Positions 58,865 to 64,000 of a stretch of 64,000 bases of DNA are shown in pieces. The notes under the pieces were generated by a model, which saw only the letters and a program-made list of their open reading frames with translations, had not been told where the DNA came from and searched no databases. The position numbers were made by a program, and so were the translations under genes. How positions within the stretch are numbered: position 1 is the first letter of the stretch; every line of letters starts with the position of its first letter. The DNA is from Bryobacterales bacterium. Its GTDB lineage: Bacteria > Acidobacteriota > Terriglobia > Bryobacterales > UBA6623. The stretch is taken from NCBI GenBank assembly GCA_028819215.1, contig JAPPMG010000096.1, positions 189,318 through 253,317 on the forward strand. The letters are read 5' to 3'.

Positions 58865-59817
58865 GATGTTCCTCCCAGTTCTTTCCACGCGGCGGCCACG
58901 TGCCGCCGTTCCACTTCGCCCCCGGCGGCCATCGAGGCCGCCCAGTTCATGACCTTCACCAGCGCGCGCAGCCCGCCGGGCTGGCGGGCGACCGGCCCGG
59001 CAGCGGCACGCGCGCTCTCGCCCAGCCCCTCCCAGGCCGCCAGCAGGGCGGCGGCGTCCTCGTCGGACGGCTGCGCCAGTTCCACGCGGCGGCCGACGCG
59101 GCTGAACAGCTGCGCGAGCTCGGCCGAGGCGCGGTCCCCGGCGATGCGCTTCCAGAGCGCCTCGCCACCGACCAGCGCGAGACCGGTACCGGAGGCGTCG
59201 TGCAGCTGGCGCAGCCCGTCCAGGGCCGGCAGGGACAGGCACTGCGCCTCGTCGATCGCCAGCAGGCCGCCGGTGCCGCGCAGGCGCTCCGCCAGCGCGT
59301 CCTCGACGTCGGCGATCGAGCGGCCTTCCGGGACGGCCCCGACAGCCTGGGCCACGCGCCGCAGGCAGGAGCCGAGCGAGCGCGTCCCGCGGCTCATCGT
59401 CACCAGCCAGACGTTCGGCCGCTGCCCGGCGTAGCGCTTCGCGGCGGTGGTCTTGCCGGCGCCCGCCGCGCCGTGCACGACGGCCAGGTCCCGCGACAGC
59501 TGCGCGTAGCCCAGGGCCGCCACGACCTTGCGCGCGGCCGAGGTCTCGACCCACTGCGGCGGGGGCGGCAGGCTGGCCTCGAGGGCAGCCCGGTCGACGC
59601 GGTTGGCGATCCAGCGATCGCACTTGCGGGCCAGGGCGTGAGAATCCCCCTTGTACTTGCCCTTCAGCCACGCGGAGAGGGCCCCGCCGGAGACGCCGAT
59701 CTCCGCGGCCGCGGCGGCCTGCGACAGTCCGGCCGCCCGAATCTGAGCGAGCACCCGGGCGGCATCGCCCAGGGGCGGCGGGGGCGCGCCGTTGGCGGCG
59801 CTCTGCGTTGCGCTCAT
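58861..59817 (-). CDS. MuB-like AAA+ ATPase (transposition target selection)
   Basis: A 318-aa protein. The N-terminal ~60 residues are an HTH (LSQAAAAAEIGVSGGALSAW); Walker A is HGAAGAGKTT (~116-124) and Walker B LLAIDEAQ (~185-192), then a Sensor-type RALVKV. MuB-type ATPases bind target DNA and deliver it to the transposase. The ATG at 59817 with GAGGTGA upstream is preferred over the GTG at 59835. Confidence 0.9.
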   Translation of the reverse strand: MSATQSAANGAPPPPLGDAARVLAQIRAAGLSQAAAAAEIGVSGGALSAWLKGKYKGDSHALARKCDRWIANRVDRAALEASLPPPPQWVETSAARKVVAALGYAQLSRDLAVVHGAAGAGKTTAAKRYAGQRPNVWLVTMSRGTRSLGSCLRRVAQAVGAVPEGRSIADVEDALAERLRGTGGLLAIDEAQCLSLPALDGLRQLHDASGTGLALVGGEALWKRIAGDRASAELAQLFSRVGRRVELAQPSDEDAAALLAAWEGLGESARAAAGPVARQPGGLRALVKVMNWAASMAAGGEVERRHVAAAWKELGGTS

Positions 59818-59831
59818 GGATTCTTCACCTC

Positions 59832-61946
59832 TCACTGCTTACCCCCCCCCCAGCCGATCGCCTCCAGCACGCGCCGCTCGGCGGCGGCGGCCAGGTCCTC
59901 GCCCTCCTCCGCGGCCGGGCGTTCCGGCTCCCGCCCGAAGGCCCCGGCCACGACGTTCGCGGGCGGCAACTGGGCGGGCTGGGGCAGCGGGGCGTCGGCG
60001 AGCAGGCGGTCCAGGTCGGCATCGTCCATGCGCTTCTGGACCTGAAGCGCTTCGCGCGCCGCCCGGTCGAGGCGGCGCTGCTCGCGGGCTCGCTCCTCGG
60101 CGGCTTCCTTGCTGTCGAACGCCACCGCCCCGCGCGGGGCCGCGCGGGCGATCAGCGATCCGTCGAGCCGCTCCACCGTCACGGGCAGCGCCAGGTTCTC
60201 CGGATCGAAGCGCACGACCACTCGCCGCCGCTCCTTGGGGCGGCCCGCCAGCTCCGCGGCCATCTCCGGGGCCCAGTAGGCGGTCTTGAGCAGCGTTACC
60301 GCCCCGCTGCGGTAGTCGGCCGTGACCCCTTCGGCAGCCAGCAGCCAGCGGGCCAGCTGGGCCTCGGAAGGCCGCGCCACGCGGGCCGGGTCCCAGCCGG
60401 CGGCGAAGACCTCGTCGAAGCTGCGGCCGTCCATGCCCCGGCCGCGGCGGCCACGGCGGGCGTTGTGCAGGCGCACGAACTCGGCGACCGCTCGCAGGAA
60501 GTCCTCGCGCGGCACGGCGCGCGAGCGGTAGTTCTCCGGCTTGGCGTCCGGGCGGTTGCCCGTCCAGGAGCCGCGCAGGGCGGGCGAGCGGCACAGGTCC
60601 TCGGCGAACTCCTTGAAGGCTCGCTCGATGGGCTTGCTCTGGCCGTGGTAGGGCGTGGTCCAGTGGACGTGCTTGGGGCCGACCAGCTGCGTGATCAGGC
60701 CCGTCGGCTCTTCGGCCTTGACCTTGAAGCGGAAGCGGTGAACCGCCCCGCCGGTGAGGTGCTTGGCGGCGATGCCGCGGCCGTTGTCGGCGTAGACGTC
60801 CCCGGGGATGCCGAAGTCGCGCAGCACGTCGTGGAAGCTCAGCCGGTAGGAGTCGGCGTTCTCGGTCTCGGCGATGCGGAAGGAGAGCAGCTCGCCGGAA
60901 TGCAGGTCCTGCCAGAAGACCCCCACGGGGCGGATCGGGTCGCGGCCCGGATCCGGATGCCAGGCGACGAAGTTGTCGAAGCGGAAGCCGTCGCAGTTGA
61001 CGGCGTCGAGGGAGAACCGGGGCCGCAGGCGCTGCTGGGGAGGGATCATGCGCTGGAGGGCGGCCCGCCCCTTGCGCGCCAGCACGATCGCCTCGCGCGG
61101 GCACTCGGCTTCCAATCGCCGCAGCAGGGCGGCGGGGCTGGCCGGCACGGCCCAGTCCCGGCTCTCGGCGACGCGCTGCAGGCGGCGGTGGCAGGCGGCC
61201 GCGGGAGGCTCCTCGAGCCGCAGGTAGTCGGCCTTGAAGAACTCCCAGGCTTCCGGATCGCACTCGGCGCGGGCAACCCGGCCCGTGCGGCGGTCGGCCA
61301 GGGCCATCGCCCGGCGGTGCCGCGGCAGGCCGCGAATCCGGCGCCAGGAGGCCATCAGGGCGGAGGCGCTCCAGCGACAACCCTCCGCGGCCGCCGCTCG
61401 CTCGCAGGCGGCGAGCATCGGGATCTTGTCGCTATCGCGGATGGCCAGCGCGGCGTCGACCGCGACCAGCTTGGCGTCGGCTCGCGCCCGGCGGGCCTCC
61501 GGCAGGGCCCAGTAGAGAGCCTCCAGGTCCACGCCGTCGGAGTCGACCAGGAAGCCGGCTTCAACGGCCGTTGAAGGGGCGTTGAAGGAGCCGTTCGAGG
61601 GGGCCGGGACCGCCCCGGCCCCCTCCCCTATGTCGCCGGGGCGGCGTATCGGCGTGTCGTCGGGTATATCGGATGGCGGCAGGGGCGCGGATGCAGCCCC
61701 CGCCTGTCCCCCATGCGGCTCGCAATCGGAGCGAGCCGGGTCCGAACCGGCTGCCGCTTCGGGGGGATCTTGTTCGAGGCGCCGCCGGATGTCGGCCGGC
61801 AGCGCGGAGACTTCGTAGAGGCGGCGCGGGCGGCCCGCGCAGGGCTCCTCGCGAAAGGGCCAGCCCTCGCGGGCAGCGCGATCACGAATCGTCACCCTGC
61901 CAGCGCCCGTCGCCGTCGCGATCTCCCGCATCGTGACCTCCCTCAC
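59832..61946 (-). CDS. Mu-type DDE transposase (MuA-like)
   Basis: A 704-aa protein. Residues 1-60 are a Mu-type DNA-binding domain (MREIATATGAGRVTIRDRAA and WPF...GRPRRLYEVSALP). The DDE catalytic core is D319 (LDAVNCDGF), D387 (YADNGRG) and E441 (KPIERAF), with the YHGQSKPIER signature. The C-terminal ~80 residues are charged and helical, suited to contact MuB. All three catalytic acids are present, so it should be active. A run of ten Gs lies near its 3' end (59842-59851). Confidence 0.95.
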   Translation of the reverse strand: MREVTMREIATATGAGRVTIRDRAAREGWPFREEPCAGRPRRLYEVSALPADIRRRLEQDPPEAAAGSDPARSDCEPHGGQAGAASAPLPPSDIPDDTPIRRPGDIGEGAGAVPAPSNGSFNAPSTAVEAGFLVDSDGVDLEALYWALPEARRARADAKLVAVDAALAIRDSDKIPMLAACERAAAAEGCRWSASALMASWRRIRGLPRHRRAMALADRRTGRVARAECDPEAWEFFKADYLRLEEPPAAACHRRLQRVAESRDWAVPASPAALLRRLEAECPREAIVLARKGRAALQRMIPPQQRLRPRFSLDAVNCDGFRFDNFVAWHPDPGRDPIRPVGVFWQDLHSGELLSFRIAETENADSYRLSFHDVLRDFGIPGDVYADNGRGIAAKHLTGGAVHRFRFKVKAEEPTGLITQLVGPKHVHWTTPYHGQSKPIERAFKEFAEDLCRSPALRGSWTGNRPDAKPENYRSRAVPREDFLRAVAEFVRLHNARRGRRGRGMDGRSFDEVFAAGWDPARVARPSEAQLARWLLAAEGVTADYRSGAVTLLKTAYWAPEMAAELAGRPKERRRVVVRFDPENLALPVTVERLDGSLIARAAPRGAVAFDSKEAAEERAREQRRLDRAAREALQVQKRMDDADLDRLLADAPLPQPAQLPPANVVAGAFGREPERPAAEEGEDLAAAAERRVLEAIGWGGGKQ

Positions 61947-62224
61947 TCCGCTCCCTCCAGCGCCAGCTGGCGGAACGAGGCGGCCCTGGCCGCGGTATCG
62001 GGGTCGTCCAGGTCCAGCCGGTACAGCCAGACCCGCTCGCCGGAATCGGAGCTCTGCCGGCAGTCGATCGCGAAGCCGTTCTCGCGCAGCTCGGCGATGC
62101 AGGAGTTGACCGCGCAGACCCGGGCTTGGACATTGATCTCGAGCGTGGAGCGCTCGCGGCCGTCCAGCAGCAGGTCCAGCACCCGCTGCAGGCGGGGGGA
62201 TCTCTCCAGGGACGCGCAGTGCAT
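61943..62224 (-). CDS. small winged-helix-like early protein
   Basis: A 93-aa protein starting MHCASLERSPRLQRVLDLLL at 62224 (TGATG overlap). RSTLEINVQARVCAVNSCIA and ELRENGFAIDCRQS suggest a winged-helix, and WLYRLDL a terminal strand. It ends overlapping the transposase ATG. Perhaps an early regulator. Confidence 0.6.
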   Translation of the reverse strand: MHCASLERSPRLQRVLDLLLDGRERSTLEINVQARVCAVNSCIAELRENGFAIDCRQSSDSGERVWLYRLDLDDPDTAARAASFRQLALEGAE

Positions 62225-62463
62225 CAGTCCTTCTCCTCCACGCCCCAGACGTGAGTCATCGTGGAGGCGCGCACGTTGCACGTCCATCGGCGGCCAGACT
62301 GGCAGGACGTGATCTCCAACCGCGCCCCCTCGCGCGGGGAAAGATGCTTGGCGGCCCAGGCGCTCGCGACATCCTTCGGCTGATATCCCTCGATCAGTTC
62401 GTCGAGATCCGAACCGTCGAGATCCCGCACCCAGAACTCGCGGCCGTAGAGGTTCTCAGGCAT
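62224..62463 (-). CDS. hypothetical early protein
   Basis: A 79-aa acidic protein: MPENLYGREFWVRDLDGSDL, then LIEGYQPKDVASAWAAKHLS and RWTCNVRASTMTHVWGVEEK. No family recognised. It overlaps the Cys-rich gene by 8 bp and the following one by 1 bp. Confidence 0.55.
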   Translation of the reverse strand: MPENLYGREFWVRDLDGSDLDELIEGYQPKDVASAWAAKHLSPREGARLEITSCQSGRRWTCNVRASTMTHVWGVEEKD

Positions 62464-62647
62464 CGGTCCGCGCCTCCGGATTCAAGCAGGCCGAGCACAG
62501 GTCCGGCCCGGCCCAATGGCACGAACCTCCGAATTCGTCCAGGCAGGGGAACCAGTGCGTGCAGCCGCACTGGCGGCAGGCCGGCTCCACCCAGGCCTCT
62601 CGGAAGGCGAGGCAGGCGCGCTGCAGCCGCCGGAGGAACCGTCTCAC
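62456..62647 (-). CDS. 63-aa Cys-rich zinc-binding-type phage protein
   Basis: Starts at GTG in a GTGA overlap. VRRFLRRLQRACLAFREAW then C-x2-C-x-C (CRQCGCTHWFPC), GSCHW and DLCSACLN. The C..CgCT...C....C.W...DLCS.C pattern is a recurrent small phage domain, probably zinc binding. Shorter than most gene-calling cutoffs allow. Confidence 0.65.
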   Translation of the reverse strand: MRRFLRRLQRACLAFREAWVEPACRQCGCTHWFPCLDEFGGSCHWAGPDLCSACLNPEARTDA

Positions 62648-63312
62648 GCCGGCACCCCCTCGCCCTTGGCCGCTCGGTTCGCCGCCAGGGCCAGCGCCGC
62701 CTTGCGCGGCCGGCGGCTGTAGCGCCGGCGAGCCTTGAGCTCGCGGCGGCAGGGACCGCAATACTCGCCGTCCAGGCACTGCGCGCAGACAGACCGCTCG
62801 CAGCGGGAGCACCAGCACAGCAGGTTGCCGGGGACTCGCCGCTCGCACTGGGCGCAGGGCTCGTCCGGATCCGGGGACCTGCGGTCGAGCACGGCGATCC
62901 GGACATGGCGGGGCAGGCCGGCCAGCGGGAATTGCAACGGCGGCCGGCCGGGGCCGGGCAGGCCGGCGCTCTGGCGCCCGGGCCTCTCGGACGGCCACTC
63001 CTCGCGGCAGGCCCGCTTGCGCACGGTCCATTCCGTGACATCCATCGCCCGGGCGATCTCGGCGGCGGTCGCGAAGGCTTCCGGCTCGATTGCGGCCGGG
63101 GGATTCGCCAGCGCCTCGCGGACGTACGCGGGCAGGCCGGCGACGACGAAGTAGGCGATCTTGCCTTTCCGCGGCGGCTCGCGGCGCGGCCAGCCCTGGC
63201 GCCAGGCGCGTACCCTGGTCGACTGCGGCGACAGCCGCAGGACCGCGGCGAGCGTCTCCAGGGTGACCTCGCCCGGCCGCGGGCGGCGCTGCAGCGGGGG
63301 CCTGGCGGGCAT
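62644..63312 (-). CDS. protein with two Mu-type DNA-binding domains and a Cys cluster
   Basis: A 222-aa protein. Residues ~15-67 (LETLAAVLRLSPQSTRVRAW, RQGWPRREPP, AYFVVAGLPAYVREAL) and ~80-141 (FATAAEIARAMDVTEWTVRK, EEWPSERPG, LQFPLAGLPRHVR) are two tandem copies resembling the Mu transposase/repressor N-terminal DNA-binding domain. Residues 153-188 hold nine Cys (C153-x2-C156, C166-x-C168-x2-C171, C176-x2-C179, C185-x2-C188), a likely double zinc knuckle. It is a candidate repressor or transposition regulator. Confidence 0.65.
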   Translation of the reverse strand: MPARPPLQRRPRPGEVTLETLAAVLRLSPQSTRVRAWRQGWPRREPPRKGKIAYFVVAGLPAYVREALANPPAAIEPEAFATAAEIARAMDVTEWTVRKRACREEWPSERPGRQSAGLPGPGRPPLQFPLAGLPRHVRIAVLDRRSPDPDEPCAQCERRVPGNLLCWCSRCERSVCAQCLDGEYCGPCRRELKARRRYSRRPRKAALALAANRAAKGEGVPA

Positions 63313-63578
63313 CAGTCCAGATACCCCCTCTCATAGGCTTCGCGGCCCTTGGCGGTGATCGTCCCGATGCTAGTGCGAGTATCGACGGATCCCCCGCAGC
63401 CGATCCAGTCGACGCGCACCAGGCCCTCGCGATCAAGAAACAGCAGCAGGGAGTTCAGCGCGGATCCGGACAGAGGCTTGTCCAGCGCGCAGTGCCCGGC
63501 TTCGGTGAGCCAGCCGCAGCGCAACAGCTTGTTGACCACGGGGCGGCCGGCAAGCGATATCTTCCTGCGCCTAGACAT
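63312..63578 (-). CDS. small winged-helix-like early protein
   Basis: An 88-aa protein: SRRRKISLAGRPVVNKLLRC, then LSGSALNSLLLFLDREGLVR and GTITAKGREAYERGYLD. The shape fits a winged helix. Overlaps its neighbours by 1 bp on each side (TGATG). Confidence 0.55.
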   Translation of the reverse strand: MSRRRKISLAGRPVVNKLLRCGWLTEAGHCALDKPLSGSALNSLLLFLDREGLVRVDWIGCGGSVDTRTSIGTITAKGREAYERGYLD

Positions 63579-63853
63579 CAGACAGCCTCCCCCGGGCGGC
63601 GCACGAAGTCGGCCAGCGTGATTGCCTTTCTCCGGCCGACCCCGGCCTCGGAGCGCATCAGCGCCGCGGCCCTGGCGTTGTCGCCGCGCAGGCCGGGGCC
63701 GCGGCCCCGGCAGATGTCCTTGACGGCATGCAGCGGCAGGCCGCGCTGGCGGGCCCAGTCGGTCCAGCAGGTGCCGCGCCGCTCGAGGATCGCCACCGCC
63801 TCGGCGGTCTCGGCCTTGAGGGCCTCCCGGCGGGCGCGGATGGCGGCGTTCAC
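63578..63853 (-). CDS. BcepMu gp16-family DNA-binding protein
   Basis: A 91-aa protein starting at GTG with GGGAGG upstream. RRGTCWTDWARQRGLPLHAV then KDICRGRGPGLRGDNARAAA match the BcepMu gp16-type phage family (WAr..G.....V..vl.g...g..g..a..ia), a small HTH-like protein near the control region. It is the rightmost recognisable gene. Confidence 0.65.
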   Translation of the reverse strand: MNAAIRARREALKAETAEAVAILERRGTCWTDWARQRGLPLHAVKDICRGRGPGLRGDNARAAALMRSEAGVGRRKAITLADFVRRPGEAV

Positions 63854-63884
63854 CGGGCGCCTCCCTGCGCTACGATGGCGGTGT

Positions 63885-64000
63885 TGCGGGGGGGGCGCGG
63901 GGACCCCCCCCCCCCCCGCCCCCCGGGGCGCCGGGGGGGCCGCCGGGCCCCCCCCCCCCCCAAAAAGGCTTTTAAGCGCGCGGCGCGGCGGCGGCCCCCC
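63885..64000. other. homopolymer-rich terminal sequence, probable assembly artefact
   Basis: Alternating long G and C runs (up to ~15 Cs) followed by AAAAAGGCTTTTAAGCG. It matches no coding pattern and looks like low-quality sequence at a contig end. Confidence 0.7.

Larger units (their letters stand above)
29869..64000 (-). mobile_element. Mu-like transposable prophage (distal end outside window)
   Basis: At least 34 kb. Gene content and order (MuA/MuB-like transposition proteins, gp16-like, Mor/C activator, gp25-gp30-like packaging and head genes, I/Z protease-scaffold, T, gp36, G) are those of Mu-like phages, followed by a tail module in P2 order (V W J I fibre FI FII E/E' T U X D). The DNA is visibly GC-richer than the host part. 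The left boundary is proposed at TG of TGTAAGCGAACACTT (29869). The other end and the target duplication lie beyond 64,000. Confidence 0.93.

Noticed and set aside
59839..61380. 513-codon frame overlapping the transposase on the same strand
   Set aside because: Out-of-frame shadow of the MuA-like gene; it lacks the DDE motifs and is Arg/Pro-rich.
29869..64000. CRISPR array, rRNA or additional tRNA
   Set aside because: No regularly spaced direct repeats with unique spacers and no rRNA-like segments were seen; only the tRNA-Ser at 7,533 is present in the window.

Overview
The window has two parts. Bases 1 to about 29,868 are ordinary bacterial chromosome. Bases 29,869 to the right edge are most of a Mu-like transposable prophage, and its distal end lies beyond the window. 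The host is probably an acidobacterium of the Solibacter/Bryobacter type. This is inferred from a 27.1-29.8 kb secreted protein with the Solibacter-type (TIGR03437) domain, three secreted sulfatases, a sialate O-acetylesterase and several secreted HEAT/ankyrin/secretin proteins. No rRNA is present to confirm it.

Host layout: a partial VapBC-like module at the left edge; sulfatase 1; a Phd antitoxin whose PIN toxin is a frameshifted relic; an amidohydrolase/MoaD pair; a HupE-like membrane protein with an ankyrin lipoprotein; an SDR; tRNA-Ser(UGA); a relic of a serine beta-lactamase-family gene; sulfatase 2; a DUF2569-like membrane protein; an AbiE-type (type IV) toxin-antitoxin candidate with a three-copy palindromic operator on its promoter; an RHH/VapC pair; a secretin; a di-haem cytochrome c peroxidase with a strong terminator; sulfatase 3 with a HEAT protein; a CPBP protease; an FAD-oxidoreductase/SelD fusion; a sialate esterase; a second SDR; and the TIGR03437 protein.

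Prophage layout: nearly everything is on the minus strand, so transcription runs right to left. The early region (63.9-54.9 kb) holds small DNA-binding proteins, a protein with two Mu-type DNA-binding domains plus a Cys cluster, the DDE transposase (MuA-like), the ATPase (MuB-like), a Gam-like protein, a gp16-like protein and a series of overlapping small genes. A Mor/C-family activator follows (54.5-54.8 kb). The late region holds a DksA-like zinc finger, DUF2730, gp26-like, terminase small and large subunits, portal, gpF, a lysis/membrane block, protease with nested scaffold, decoration protein, gpT capsid, gp36, gpG and gp37. A tail module in P2 order follows: V, W, J, I, fibre, FI sheath, FII tube, E/E', tape measure, U, X, D.

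Main points for a second look: (1) the gpF-like head protein has one in-frame UGA exactly where the family has a conserved Cys (NGWG-[UGA]-KC), followed by a hairpin resembling a bacterial SECIS, and the host carries selD; (2) a 17-bp perfect palindrome occurs four times, each followed 24 bp later by a -10 position, in front of mor and the late operons, and looks like the binding site of the Mor-like activator; (3) E/E' carries the P2-type T TTT TTG slippery site; (4) the AbiE-like module has 18-bp-spaced operators overlapping its -10; (5) a spondin-like lipoprotein is the first gene behind one of the putative late promoters. The last ~115 bases are homopolymer-rich and probably an assembly artefact.
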